Source: a bacterium
GTDB lineage: Bacteria > Chloroflexota > Chloroflexia > Chloroflexales > Kallotenuaceae
Reading direction: 5' to 3'
NCBI GenBank assembly: GCA_016781525.1
Contig: JADDQE010000218.1
Coordinates: 1-64,000, forward strand
DNA: 64,000 nucleotides
Below the pieces are notes generated by a model. The model searched no databases. It saw only the letters and a program-made list of their open reading frames with translations, and had not been told where the DNA came from. Positions 8,566 to 17,385 of the stretch are shown here, in pieces (position 1 is the first letter of the stretch; each line of letters begins with the position of its first letter). The position numbers and the translations under genes are program-made.

Positions 8566-9849
8566 ATGGCCGATCAGCAGTTCAAGGGCTTTGATACGTT
8601 GGCGCTTCACGGTGGGCAGGTGGCGGACCCGGCAACCGGGGCACGCGCAGTTCCGATCTACCAGACAACCTCGTATGTGTTCCGCGATACTGAGCACGCG
8701 CAGGCGCTCTTTGCCCTGCAAGAGGTCGGCAATATCTACACCCGCATTATGAATCCCACGAGTGACGTGCTTGAGCAGCGCATCGCTCTGCTCGAAGGTG
8801 GCGTTGGGGCACTGGCCGTGGCATCGGGACAGGCAGCAGAGGCGCTGGCGATCATGAACATCGCCGAGAAGGGCGACAACATCGTCTCGGCGACAAGCTT
8901 ATACGGCGGCACCTATAACCTGTTCCACTATACCCTTCCGAAGTATGGTATCGACGTCAAGTTCCAAGATCCGGACGATCCGGAAGCGTTTATCGCACAG
9001 ATCGACGATCGGACACGTGCCGTATTCCTGGAAACGATCGGCAACCCACGGCTTAACGTTCCCGACATCGAGACGATTGCGCGACTAGCGCATGAAAAGG
9101 GTGTTCCGGTGATCGTCGATAACACCGTGGCAACGCCGTATCTGCTCCGGCCCTTCGAGTGGGGCGTCGATATTGTTGTTCACTCGGCAACGAAATTCAT
9201 CGGCGGGCATGGCACGACGATCGGCGGACTAATCGTCGACAGCGGCAAGTTTGACTGGGCCGGAAGTGGACGCTTTGCGAACTTTACGACGCCCGATCCC
9301 AGCTACCGCGGAGTACGCTTCGCGGACCTCGGCGCGCCGGCGTTTATCCTGAAGGCGCGAGTCCAGGGCCTACGCGACCTCGGCGCGTCGTTGTCGCCAT
9401 TCAACTCGTTCATGTTCATCCAGGGAGTGGAGACGTTGAGTGTCCGGATGGACCGTCACTGCCAGAATGCACTGGGCGTTGCGCGCTTCCTGCATGAGCA
9501 TCCGAAAGTTGAGTGGGTCAACTATCCGGGACTGCCGTCGCATCCAGATCATCAGCTTGCACAGAAGTACTTACCCAAGGGCCAGGGCGCATTGATCGGC
9601 TTCGGCATCCAGGGCGGTAGGGCGGCCGGGCATAAGTTTATCGATAGCCTGCAGCTCTTCTCGCACCTGGCCAATATTGGCGATGCGAAGTCGCTGGCGA
9701 TCCATCCGGCGAGCACAACGCACTCGCAGCTAACGCCCGACGAGCAGGTAACGACGGGCGTAACTGATGACTATGTGCGGCTATCGATCGGGCTCGAAAC
9801 GCTTGACGACCTGTTGACTGATCTCGATAGCGCGTTGAGCAAAGTATAA
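8566..9849 (+). CDS. metY: O-acetylhomoserine sulfhydrylase (aminocarboxypropyltransferase)
   Basis: A 427-residue PLP enzyme of the Cys/Met metabolism family. It makes homocysteine from O-acetylhomoserine and sulfide in direct-sulfhydrylation methionine synthesis. The start is [18 protein letters not shown], the family N-terminus. The IYQTTSYVF segment, the [14 protein letters not shown] loop and the PLP-lysine motif [10 protein letters not shown] (about residue 209) are all present. The ATG at 8566 has GGGAGAG about five bases upstream; a longer frame reaches 8497 but has no site and adds residues foreign to the family. It is the first gene behind the SAM-I riboswitch, so high SAM should switch it off. 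metX follows after 84 bp, giving the pair that makes and uses O-acetylhomoserine. Confidence 0.96.
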   Translation: MADQQFKGFDTLALHGGQVADPATGARAVPIYQTTSYVFRDTEHAQALFALQEVGNIYTRIMNPTSDVLEQRIALLEGGVGALAVASGQAAEALAIMNIAEKGDNIVSATSLYGGTYNLFHYTLPKYGIDVKFQDPDDPEAFIAQIDDRTRAVFLETIGNPRLNVPDIETIARLAHEKGVPVIVDNTVATPYLLRPFEWGVDIVVHSATKFIGGHGTTIGGLIVDSGKFDWAGSGRFANFTTPDPSYRGVRFADLGAPAFILKARVQGLRDLGASLSPFNSFMFIQGVETLSVRMDRHCQNALGVARFLHEHPKVEWVNYPGLPSHPDHQLAQKYLPKGQGALIGFGIQGGRAAGHKFIDSLQLFSHLANIGDAKSLAIHPASTTHSQLTPDEQVTTGVTDDYVRLSIGLETLDDLLTDLDSALSKV

Positions 9850-9933
9850 CGAGGCGGCGGGCACCGGGTACAGGTTATAGGAGAACCTTGCGCCACAGTA
9901 CCTGGTGTCTGCAACCTGACTGAAAACTAAAAA

Positions 9934-11100
9934 ATGTTGGCAGCATTAGAGCGCGAATTAGCAACCTTGAACACTGACGTTGGGATTGTCCAAACGCAGT
10001 ACGCGACCTGGGATGAACCGTTACGGCTGAAGAGCGGCGTGGAGCTGACGCCAATCACCCTGGCGTACGAAACCTACGGCGCGCTGAACGCGTGCCGTGA
10101 CAACGCCGTGCTGGTCATGCACGCACTGTCGGGTGACGCGCATGTCGCTGGACGGCACGCGCCGACGGACCGCAAGCCGGGATGGTGGGATGCGATCGTC
10201 GGGCCAGGGCGCGCGCTCGACACGGCACGCTACTTTGTTATCTGTGTCAATGTGCTCGGCGGCTGCAGCGGATCAACCGGGCCCAGCTCGCTTGATCCCG
10301 AGAGCGACCGACCGTATGGCGCGCGCTTCCCGATCGTGACGGTCCCCGATATGGTCGCCGCGCAGGTCCGGCTGCTCGATCGCCTTGGCATCCAAACATT
10401 GCACGCCGTTATCGGCGGCTCGATGGGCGGCATGCAGGTGCTTGAGCTCGCGATTAACCATCCTGACCGCGTGCGACTGGGGATTCTTCTGGCAACGACA
10501 GCGCAGCATGGGGCGCAGCAAATCGCGTTCAACCATATCGGCCGTCAAGCGATCATGCGTGATCCGCTCTGGCGTGGCGGTGATTACTATGGTCACGAGC
10601 CACCTGCCGCGGGGCTTGCGACTGCGCGGATGGTCGGGCACATGACCTACCTAAGCGAAGAGCGGCTACAATGGCGCTTTGGACGTGAGCTGCAAAAGGC
10701 GGAGGAGCTGAGCTTCGCGCACGGCAGCGAGTTTGCGGTGGAAAGCTATCTCGACTACCAAGGCAACTCGTTTGTCGGGCGCTTCGATGCGAACTCGTAC
10801 TTGTATATCACCAAGGCGCTCGACTATTTCAACGCCAGCGATGGCTACGCCTCGCTCGCGGAAGCTTTCAAGCACGCGCAGGCGCGCTTCCTGGTGGGAT
10901 CATTCTCGTCGGACTGGCTATATCCACCGCACGCCTCAGAGGAAATAGTCGCAGCGCTACAGGCGGCGGGGCGTGACGTCGAATACATTACGCTTGAGTC
11001 GCCGCTCGGTCACGACGCGTTTCTGTTGGACCATGAGCGCCTGACGCCAATTATTCGGGAGTTTTTGACATCAACGGAGGAGTCAGGGGCTAGAGGCTAA
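9934..11100 (+). CDS. metX: Homoserine O-acetyltransferase
   Basis: A 388-residue alpha/beta-hydrolase that transfers acetyl from acetyl-CoA to homoserine, supplying MetY. The catalytic triad is visible: the nucleophile Ser in the GGSMGGMQ elbow (about residue 161), Asp in SSDWLYPP (about 328) and His in GHDAFLLD (about 359). The early HALSGDAHVAG and GGCSGSTGPSS segments are typical of MetX. The ATG at 9934 follows an A-rich stretch without a clear Shine-Dalgarno sequence; a TAGGAGAA about 40 bases earlier serves no open frame. The gene probably depends on read-through or coupling from metY and thus on the SAM riboswitch. Whether acetyl or succinyl is used cannot be proved from sequence, but pairing with MetY favours acetyl. 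Confidence 0.95.
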   Translation: MLAALERELATLNTDVGIVQTQYATWDEPLRLKSGVELTPITLAYETYGALNACRDNAVLVMHALSGDAHVAGRHAPTDRKPGWWDAIVGPGRALDTARYFVICVNVLGGCSGSTGPSSLDPESDRPYGARFPIVTVPDMVAAQVRLLDRLGIQTLHAVIGGSMGGMQVLELAINHPDRVRLGILLATTAQHGAQQIAFNHIGRQAIMRDPLWRGGDYYGHEPPAAGLATARMVGHMTYLSEERLQWRFGRELQKAEELSFAHGSEFAVESYLDYQGNSFVGRFDANSYLYITKALDYFNASDGYASLAEAFKHAQARFLVGSFSSDWLYPPHASEEIVAALQAAGRDVEYITLESPLGHDAFLLDHERLTPIIREFLTSTEESGARG

Positions 11101-11125
11101 GGGGCTGGGGGCTAGCGGAAGCTGG
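11085..11125 (+). repeat. Short GGGGCTA-type degenerate tandem repeat
   Basis: Around and just after the metX stop, the unit GGGGCTA(G/A) recurs three to four times with small changes (GGGGCTAGAGGCTAAG, GGGGCTGG, GGGGCTAG). It is 52 bp before lysC and may be a small replication-slippage repeat; I see no pairing partner for it. Confidence 0.5.
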
Positions 11126-11176
11126 AAGGCATCATGTTCCACGCCTCGCCCCTCATACCTATTCCCAAGAGAACCT

Positions 11177-12610
11177 ATGGCGTTACACGTGTACAAGTTT
11201 GGTGGAACATCGGTTGGCAGCCCGGCAGCAGTTGAGGCAGTCGCGCGTATCGTGCTCAACGCGCGCGCTGAGCATCAGGTTGCGATCGTTGTTTCCGCGA
11301 TGAGCGGAGTGACAGATGCATTGCTGCGGGGGGCGCATACAGCTGCGGCCGGCGATCCCGCAACCTTTGGAGCAATCGCAGACGAGCTGCGCGCCCGCCA
11401 CGCAACGGCGGCGTTGGAGCTGGTTGCCAATGCAGACGAGCGGCGTGCATTACGGATCGAGACTGAGCGGCTTCTGGGCGAGTTCAGGACACTCTGCCAT
11501 GGCGTTAACGTTCTCGGCGAGCTGACACCGCGTGCGCTGGATACGATCGGCGCGCTCGGCGAGCGCTTAAACGCGCCGCTTGTCGCGGCTGCGCTGCGCG
11601 CAAAGGACATTCCAGCACAAGCGGTCGATGCGGGGACCCTCATCATCACCGACGACCGCTTTGGAGACGCAACGCCACTGCTGGACGAGACCAACCTCCG
11701 CGTCAACCGCGAGCTCCGCCCGCTCTTCGAGCAGGGCAAAGTGCCCGTTATAACGGGCTTCCTTGGTACGACCCGTGAGGGCAGAACCACCACGTTGGGC
11801 CGCGGCGGCAGCGACTACAGCGCTGCGATCATTGGAGCCGCGCTGGATGCCGACGAGGTTGTTTTTTACAAGGAAGTCGACGGGGTGCTGACGACCGATC
11901 CGCGGGTAGTTCCCGAAGCACGGGTCCTGCGGCGGCTAGGCTATGACGAGATCAGCGAGCTGGCCTATTTTGGCGCGAAGGTACTGCATCCGAAGACGAT
12001 CCAGCCGCTCGTCGAAAAGAACATCCCCGTTCACTTTAAAAACACCTTTAATCCGGACCATCCGGGTACGGTTGTGCTGCCACGCGGCACTGCGGGCGCG
12101 GGCACAATTAAGGCCGTCACCGCGATCCGTAATCTGACGATGCTGACGGTTGCAGGCCGTGGTATGCTAGGTGTACCGGGCATTGCTGCCCGCACCTTTA
12201 CTGCGGTTGCCCGATTGCACGCTAGCGTGCTCATGATCTCGCAAGCCTCGTCGGAGCAAAGCATCTGCTTTGTGATCCCCTCGAAGCTCGCGGAAGAGGT
12301 GCAACAGTCGCTGGAGACAGAGCTGGCGAGCGAAATTGCACGACGGGACATCGATGGCGTGTTTATCCAGGATCAAGCGGTGATTATCAGCGTCGTCGGC
12401 GCAGGCATTCGCACGACACCCGGTATTGCCGGCCGCATCTTCGCTGCCGTGGGCGAGGCCGGCATCAATATCCATGCGATCGCACATGGCTCGTCCGAGT
12501 GCTCGATCAGCTTGGTCGTGGATGCCGCCGACGCCGACACGGCCGTGCGAGCGATTCATCCGCTGACCGCTCCGCTGGAGACTACGACTACCACATCGGA
12601 GCGTCTCTAA
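11177..12610 (+). CDS. lysC: Aspartate kinase (monofunctional)
   Basis: A 477-residue kinase that phosphorylates aspartate, the entry to lysine, threonine and methionine synthesis. The N-terminal kinase domain starts with YKFGGTSVGS (residues 5-14) and includes the GRGGSDYSA nucleotide/aspartate loop (about 211-219) and VDGVLTTDPR (about 234-243). Two ACT domains occupy about residues 320-470 and would bind lysine or threonine for feedback inhibition. There is no homoserine dehydrogenase domain. The start has only a weak GAGAA ribosome site. It follows metX after 76 bp and is followed by a hairpin terminator and then asd, so aspartate kinase and semialdehyde dehydrogenase are neighbours but probably not one unconditional operon. 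Confidence 0.96.
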   Translation: MALHVYKFGGTSVGSPAAVEAVARIVLNARAEHQVAIVVSAMSGVTDALLRGAHTAAAGDPATFGAIADELRARHATAALELVANADERRALRIETERLLGEFRTLCHGVNVLGELTPRALDTIGALGERLNAPLVAAALRAKDIPAQAVDAGTLIITDDRFGDATPLLDETNLRVNRELRPLFEQGKVPVITGFLGTTREGRTTTLGRGGSDYSAAIIGAALDADEVVFYKEVDGVLTTDPRVVPEARVLRRLGYDEISELAYFGAKVLHPKTIQPLVEKNIPVHFKNTFNPDHPGTVVLPRGTAGAGTIKAVTAIRNLTMLTVAGRGMLGVPGIAARTFTAVARLHASVLMISQASSEQSICFVIPSKLAEEVQQSLETELASEIARRDIDGVFIQDQAVIISVVGAGIRTTPGIAGRIFAAVGEAGINIHAIAHGSSECSISLVVDAADADTAVRAIHPLTAPLETTTTTSERL

Positions 12611-12638
12611 GGCCAGCGGCTAGTCCATGTTTTTCTCA

Positions 12639-12666
12639 AGCCCCGCTGGCATCAGCGGGGCTTTTC
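12639..12666 (+). terminator. Intrinsic terminator between lysC and asd
   Basis: AGCCCCGCTG (12639-12648) pairs with CAGCGGGGCT (12653-12662) over a GCAT loop and is followed by TTTCG. It is only 25 bp before the asd start codon, so asd must have read-through or a promoter inside lysC. Confidence 0.8.
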
Positions 12667-12687
12667 GTGCACCTGAAAGGAATGCGT

Positions 12688-13758
12688 ATGCATCCATCAT
12701 CCAAATTGCCGGTCGCGATCCTCGGAGCGACGGGCGCTGTCGGTCAACGGTTTGTGCAACTACTCGCCAACCATCCTTGGTTCGAGATCGCAGTGCTCAC
12801 GGGCTCCGATCGCTCGATCGGCAAGCCGTACGGTGAAGTGACTCGCTGGATTTTAGGCGAACCGATCCCGGAAAAAGTCGCCGGCATGATTGTGCAGCCG
12901 ACGACGGATGTGGCGGACGTACCGATCGCCTTTGGCGCGCTGCCAACGGAGTCAGCGGTCGAGGCGGAGCCGCAATGGGCCGCGAACGGCGTCTACGTCT
13001 GCTCCAATGCCTCGGCCTTTCGGATGGACCCACTCGTGCCACTGCTCATCCCCGAGGTCAATCCCGAGCATCTCGGGATGCTCGAGCGCCAGCAGCGCGA
13101 ACGCGGCTGGCGCGGCGCGATCGTCACCAATCCGAACTGCTCGACAATCACAATCGTGATGGCACTCAAGCCGCTCCATGATGCGTTCGGCATTCGACGC
13201 ATGTTTACCACCACCTTGCAAGCCGTCTCTGGAGCTGGCTATCCCGGGGTTGCCTCGCTCGACATCATCGACAACATCATCCCCAACATTGGGAATGGCA
13301 GCGAGGAGGCCAAGATCGAGACCGAGCCGCTTAAGCTCCTTGGTCGTTTTGAAGATGGAGCATTCCGCGACGCTCGGATCGCGATCAGCGCACAGGTAAC
13401 GCGCGTGCCGGTGATTGACGGGCATACCGCGGCGGTCTCGGTTGAGCTTGATGCTAAGGCGACGCCCGGCGAGGCAAGCACGACGCTCAGCGAGTTTCGC
13501 GCCCCAGCCATCGTCCGCGGCATGCCGAGCGCACCTGAGCGTCCAATCGTGGTGCGACCCGAGGCAGATCGTCCGCAGCCCCGGCGAGACCGTGACCTGT
13601 ATGGCGGCATGGGGACCACTGTGGGACGTGTCCGGCCCTGCAACCTGTTCGACCTCAAGTTCGTCGCGCTTTCGCACAACACGATTCGAGGCGCTGCCGG
13701 CGGAGCGGTCCTCAATGCAGAGCTTCTCGTCGCCGAGGGACTTGTCGGTAATCGCTAA
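12688..13758 (+). CDS. asd: Aspartate-semialdehyde dehydrogenase
   Basis: A 356-residue enzyme that reduces aspartyl phosphate to aspartate semialdehyde with NADPH, just after LysC in the pathway. GATGAVGQR (13-21) is the NADP loop; C151 in NPNCSTIT is the catalytic Cys; the QAVSGAGYPGV segment and the FVALSHNTIRGAAGG C-terminus match the archaeal/fungal-type branch rather than the common proteobacterial type. The ATG at 12688 has AAAGGA seven bases before it; another ATG at 12682 abuts the site and is less likely. The frame is open further upstream into lysC but crosses the terminator, so that extension is rejected. A strong bidirectional hairpin follows. Confidence 0.95.
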   Translation: MHPSSKLPVAILGATGAVGQRFVQLLANHPWFEIAVLTGSDRSIGKPYGEVTRWILGEPIPEKVAGMIVQPTTDVADVPIAFGALPTESAVEAEPQWAANGVYVCSNASAFRMDPLVPLLIPEVNPEHLGMLERQQRERGWRGAIVTNPNCSTITIVMALKPLHDAFGIRRMFTTTLQAVSGAGYPGVASLDIIDNIIPNIGNGSEEAKIETEPLKLLGRFEDGAFRDARIAISAQVTRVPVIDGHTAAVSVELDAKATPGEASTTLSEFRAPAIVRGMPSAPERPIVVRPEADRPQPRRDRDLYGGMGTTVGRVRPCNLFDLKFVALSHNTIRGAAGGAVLNAELLVAEGLVGNR

Positions 13759-13774
13759 GCCCCCGGTAAACACA

Positions 13775-13812
13775 AATGGGACTGAGAGAGTAGTAGCTCC
13801 CTCAGTCCCATT
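13775..13812. terminator. Bidirectional terminator between asd and the glycosidase gene
   Basis: AATGGGACTGAG (13775-13786) pairs perfectly with CTCAGTCCCATT (13801-13812). The gene pair converges here, and both strands have a few T residues after the stem (TGTGTTT on the minus strand). Confidence 0.75.
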
Positions 13813-13849
13813 CGCGTTTCGTTCGCGTACTTGCGCCTAGCTGTCGAGG

Positions 13850-15649
13850 CTAGCGATTGGTAACAACCGGCAAGTAGGCCCGCCGCAGATCCCTCACAAC
13901 TACGACCCGTACGGGCAGCTCAAGCACTCCCGAGCCATTTGACCCAGTGATGGTGAGCGAGCCGGTATGCGTGCCGAGGGACATAGACCGCGTATCTGCG
14001 CTCAACTCCACGACGCTTGGCGTTACGCCACTAGATGTGCCAAGGCGCAGCCAAGATGTTGGCGTGCTGGCCGACCAGCTAATGATGCCACTGCCACTAT
14101 TGCTGATGACCAAGGTGCTTGCCGCAGTGGAGCTTCCCACCTCAACCAGAAATGTCACAGGATTTTGGCTGACCGCGAGCCTCGGTTCTACGTCGCCCTG
14201 CACCACCAGGATTGGCCGTTCTGAAACCGTCAGCTGGATCGCACCATTGGACGGAGTAACCGCTCGTCGCTCGCCGTCACGATCCACAACGGTAACTTGT
14301 ACCCCCTGCTTCACCGGAAAGGAGAGCTGCGTACTGTCAGTTGGCCGCCACAGGACGTCGATTACCGTCCAGCCCCGCGTGTAGCGGTAGTTGTAGGTAC
14401 CACCGCTCCCAGTGTAGGGCTGGCTCGGATCATAGACATGCGTATGCACGGGACCAGTTCCCGCTACCTGAGCATTGCCCAGGTAGCCGGCGAGAGTCCG
14501 ATAGGCGTTGTAGGCGGGCTTCACGGGATAGCTCGACCCATTGTAGTTACGCACAATCGCGGCGTTGCTCCATTCGCGGTTGGGATCATTGAACGCATCC
14601 TCGAACTGGAACCAACTGCTGTGCTCCACGCCGTTGTGCTGCGCCACGACCAGCGACCGCACCAGGTAGTTGGCCTGCTGATCCTCGGTCACCTGTACGT
14701 CTCCCGGACATACACCACTCGCAGTACACCAGCCCATCTCGGTAATCCAAAGCCGCGCGTCACTCCGGCCACTTGCGTTCAGCCATGCGCGGGAGTTCCG
14801 GACGCGTCCCTCGACCGTAATCAACCGCGGAATATTGGGCGCGTCGGGGCGATCAGTAGGAATATAGGGGTGGATCGCAAGAATGTCGAAAGCTTGGCGT
14901 GCCGCCGGCACCTGCTGAAAGACACCGCTAAGAAAGACAAGACCGTCACAGTTTTCCCGCACGCAATAGCTGCCGTCGTAGACATAGACACCCCCAGTGA
15001 GCACTAGCGCCGATGGGTCTGCTGCCTTGATCGCGCGATACGCGGCAACCATCATCTCGCCGTAACGCCTCCGCCCGGCGTCCGTTGCCGGCCCTAGCTC
15101 CCACGTGCCCGATGCGTTTGGCTCGTTCCAAAGCTCCCAGGCGGCGATGCGTGGCGATCCCGGGGCATCGGCGACTCCGTCCCCGTCGTAGCGCTCGACC
15201 ATCCAGCCCGCAAACTGAGCGTACTCGACGGCGTTGGCTGGCGGACACCAATAACGATCATTTCCAGCACAAGCGCTGTCACGTGCCCACGCGGGGGTTG
15301 TCAGCAGCATACCGATGATGCCAAAGCCCTGTTCGGCTGTTAGTCGCAACGAGCTGTCGTACACTCCCCGGAAGTCGTTATTGTTGGGCTCGATCAGATC
15401 CCATGGCAACTCCTCGCGCGTCCAGCGTACTCCCGCCGACCGAGCCATCGAGGCAAGCAGCGGCAAGTTATCCTCATAGTTAGATCTCAAGCGCTCGCGC
15501 TTCGTCACGTAAACATTCATACCCCAGTATGAAATATCGTGGGGTTGAGCAGATGATGCAACCGCCGCGGCACGGGGCAGCACGATCGTTGAAAGTATCG
15601 AGAGGCAACCGACAAGCGCCAGCATCCAGCGGGCGGGGCGAAAAAACAT
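13850..15649 (-). CDS. Secreted clan-A glycoside hydrolase (GH5/GH39-like) with C-terminal beta domain
   Basis: A 599-residue exported protein. A signal peptide (about residues 1-31, ending ALA-like at PRAAAVASSA) precedes a TIM-barrel region. E176 in WELWNEPN is the likely acid/base and E304 in LWITEMGW the nucleophile, the spacing and motifs of clan GH-A. After the barrel and a small beta domain (about 400-475), residues 490-585 form an Ig/BACON-like segment (SWSASTPTSWLRL, GTHTGSLTITG). The last residues (RRAYLPVVTNR) resemble the YLPLV-type tail common on secreted Chloroflexota proteins. It would hydrolyse an extracellular polysaccharide or glycoside, substrate unknown. The ATG at 15649 has AGAGGAGC six bases upstream. 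It is a single-gene unit, with a CGGTATAAT element upstream. Confidence 0.85.
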   Translation of the reverse strand: MFFRPARWMLALVGCLSILSTIVLPRAAAVASSAQPHDISYWGMNVYVTKRERLRSNYEDNLPLLASMARSAGVRWTREELPWDLIEPNNNDFRGVYDSSLRLTAEQGFGIIGMLLTTPAWARDSACAGNDRYWCPPANAVEYAQFAGWMVERYDGDGVADAPGSPRIAAWELWNEPNASGTWELGPATDAGRRRYGEMMVAAYRAIKAADPSALVLTGGVYVYDGSYCVRENCDGLVFLSGVFQQVPAARQAFDILAIHPYIPTDRPDAPNIPRLITVEGRVRNSRAWLNASGRSDARLWITEMGWCTASGVCPGDVQVTEDQQANYLVRSLVVAQHNGVEHSSWFQFEDAFNDPNREWSNAAIVRNYNGSSYPVKPAYNAYRTLAGYLGNAQVAGTGPVHTHVYDPSQPYTGSGGTYNYRYTRGWTVIDVLWRPTDSTQLSFPVKQGVQVTVVDRDGERRAVTPSNGAIQLTVSERPILVVQGDVEPRLAVSQNPVTFLVEVGSSTAASTLVISNSGSGIISWSASTPTSWLRLGTSSGVTPSVVELSADTRSMSLGTHTGSLTITGSNGSGVLELPVRVVVVRDLRRAYLPVVTNR

Positions 15650-15762
15650 GAACTGCTCCTCTAGCTATTCAAACAGCATAATCCGCAGCAGACGAGACAT
15701 CACAAGAGTGGGGGCATCGACCGAGCATGTAAAACGTCGGTCATGGGAATTAGGGCAGGCGA

Positions 15763-15771
15763 ATTATACCG
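15763..15771 (-). promoter_or_regulatory. CGGTATAAT -10 element of the glycosidase gene
   Basis: On the minus strand the sequence reads TTCGGTATAAT, about 115 bp before the glycosidase ATG. The same 11-mer precedes the iclR gene at 37290-37300. No consensus -35 is seen. Confidence 0.5.
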
Positions 15772-15822
15772 AATAGCGAGGAGAATTGGTAAAAACAAGG
15801 TTAATTAGCTTGAACCAAAAGA

Positions 15823-15850
15823 ACAGGTGTAGCTGCACGGCTGCACCTGT
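15823..15850 (-). terminator. Terminator of the zinc-ribbon gene
   Basis: An 11-bp stem with one G-U pair (ACAGGTGCAGC with GCTACACCTGT on the minus strand), loop of 6, followed by TCTTTT. It is 51 bp after the stop of the minus-strand gene that starts at 16495. Confidence 0.75.
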
Positions 15851-15901
15851 TGTCTACGACTCTGGGTTCACTGCAATTAGCACAGCCCCAAGAGGAAACT
15901 C

Positions 15902-16495
15902 CTAGTGGAGCTGTACGCCGCACCGGTTACAAAAATTTGCCCCGGGTGGGTTGGTATGTCCACAGTTGGAACAGGCTGAGGGGGTGGTCAGACTTGCGCC
16001 GCAGGCAGAGCAGCGCTCCGCCCCTTGCGCATTGGCCACACCGCAGGATGGGCAGGGAATTGTTGCCAGACGGCGGGTCGCGCCCGTGGCGGCGCCAGAA
16101 TTACCCGTAGCGCGTTCGATCGATTGCCAAACACGCGCGGGCAAGCGCTGGTCGATGTCGTCCTCGCCGCCAAAAAGCTGTCCAAGCGGAAACGCGAAAA
16201 AGAAGGGAAATAACCCGATCAACCCACCGCCGATAAATTGAATGCCCCCGTTCTTGTACCATTGCTGCTGGCCCATGGTCACTTGCACACCGTCGGCTAG
16301 CGGCTCGATCCCAAGGGTCAGCGCCTGACGTGGCTCGTCGCTGAACCAACCGGCGGAGCGCTGGCCAATCTGCACAATGATCCGGCCTTCATCGCCAAAG
16401 GCCTGCGCCATGGTATCGCCTTGATCCCACTCATCAAGCAGCGCCTGCGCTACATCCTCGGGCGAGATCCGTCCGTGATACACCCGTTGCTCCAT
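15902..16495 (-). CDS. Double zinc-ribbon protein with one membrane segment
   Basis: A 197-residue protein. Residues 1-80 form an unrecognised mixed domain (MEQRVYHGRISPEDVAQALL) that may sense or bind a partner. Residues about 87-108 (GGGLIGLFPFFFAFPLGQLF) are a hydrophobic segment, and the C-terminus carries two zinc ribbons: CPSCGVANAQGAERCSACG and CSNCGHTNPPGANFCNRCG, each a CxxC...CxxC pair. Such zinc-ribbon and membrane-segment proteins are common in Chloroflexota but have no defined role. The ATG at 16495 has GGGGAGGA about six bases upstream. It diverges from the DtxR gene. A structural or adaptor role is a guess only. Confidence 0.8.
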   Translation of the reverse strand: MEQRVYHGRISPEDVAQALLDEWDQGDTMAQAFGDEGRIIVQIGQRSAGWFSDEPRQALTLGIEPLADGVQVTMGQQQWYKNGGIQFIGGGLIGLFPFFFAFPLGQLFGGEDDIDQRLPARVWQSIERATGNSGAATGATRRLATIPCPSCGVANAQGAERCSACGASLTTPSACSNCGHTNPPGANFCNRCGVQLH

Positions 16496-16599
16496 TCGCA
16501 GTCCTCCCCTGACCGGTTGCGCCCGTGCTGTGGCGATCTACCCGCCAGTACTCAGCAATCGGTATGCCCGAAGCGAAACGTCATCGGCTAAAGGTCGAC

Positions 16600-16629
16600 T
16601 TGACAGCTCAGCCATCCACAATGTATTTT
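16600..16629 (+). promoter_or_regulatory. Promoter of the DtxR-type regulator
   Basis: TTGACA (16600-16605) and TATTTT (16624-16629) lie 18 bases apart, 27 bp before the start codon at 16657. A DtxR-type repressor often controls itself, but I do not see a clear palindromic box. Confidence 0.65.
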
Positions 16630-16656
16630 CAAGCTATCCTAAAAGGGATATTTATC

Positions 16657-17361
16657 ATGCCATCAGAAAAAGTCAGCAAACATGTACAAGACTATGTCAA
16701 GACCATTTATGCGCTGCAGCAAGAGCAGCGCCCGGTCTCGAATGGCGCGCTAAAGGCCAAGTTAAGCGAGATCGAGCCACGCTCGGCGGCCGCGGTCACC
16801 GAGATGATTCAAAGCTTGGTCAAGCTAAACCTGGTGCACTACGAGCCATACCAGGGCGTAGAGCTTACGGCGACTGGTGAGCGGGTAGCGCTAGAGGTTA
16901 TCCGCCACCACCACCTATTGGAGCTGTACCTTTTCGAGGCGCTGGGCGTGCCCCTCGACGAAGTTCATGGCGAGGCAGAGCAGCTGGAGCACGCGCTATC
17001 GGCCAGCTTGGCGGAACGGATTGCGGAGCGGTTGGGCCAGCCGCAATACGACCCACATGGCGCGCCAATTCCAACGCGTGAGCTTGCAATTCCAGCGCAG
17101 CAGGGCGATCCCCTGCTCACCGCCGAGCTGATGCAGCCGCTGCGGATCGTCGAAGTCGACGACGCGTCGCCGGAGCTTCTGCGCTATCTCACGACGCTCA
17201 ATCTTGTGCCCGGAAGGATCGTGACTCTGTGCGAGCGGGCACCATTCGACGGTCCGCTGCACGTCCAGGTTGGCGAACACCGGGTTGCCATTGGGCAGCA
17301 GACGGCCGCCGCTATTCGCGTATGCCCGGTAGGGGACCACACAGCCGGCGAACAACGTTAG
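16657..17361 (+). CDS. DtxR/MntR-family metal-dependent repressor
   Basis: A 234-residue regulator. Residues 1-70 form the winged helix (QDYVKTIYALQQ, AAVTEMIQSLVKLNLVHYEPYQGVELTATGE). Residues 75-150 form the metal-binding dimer domain with HHHLLELYLFEALGV and the EVHGEAEQLEHALS helix, which holds typical ligands. Residues 160-234 are a C-terminal SH3-like FeoA-type domain (PGRIVTLCERAPFDGPL). It should repress metal-uptake genes when Fe2+ or Mn2+ is high. The ATG at 16657 has AAAGGGA about eight bases upstream; an open frame to 16525 is not used because the promoter lies inside it. A decayed metal-binding lipoprotein gene directly follows, so the natural target next door is lost. Confidence 0.92.
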   Translation: MPSEKVSKHVQDYVKTIYALQQEQRPVSNGALKAKLSEIEPRSAAAVTEMIQSLVKLNLVHYEPYQGVELTATGERVALEVIRHHHLLELYLFEALGVPLDEVHGEAEQLEHALSASLAERIAERLGQPQYDPHGAPIPTRELAIPAQQGDPLLTAELMQPLRIVEVDDASPELLRYLTTLNLVPGRIVTLCERAPFDGPLHVQVGEHRVAIGQQTAAAIRVCPVGDHTAGEQR

Positions 17362-17385
17362 GCCAGCCAATTTTATCGAGCTGCT

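Noticed and set aside
12952-13773. 273-codon minus-strand frame inside asd
   Set aside because: Shadow frame of asd, whose family motifs and active-site Cys are unambiguous on the + strand.
14297-15007. 236-codon + strand frame inside the glycosidase gene
   Set aside because: Shadow of the minus-strand glycosidase with signal peptide and catalytic Glu residues.
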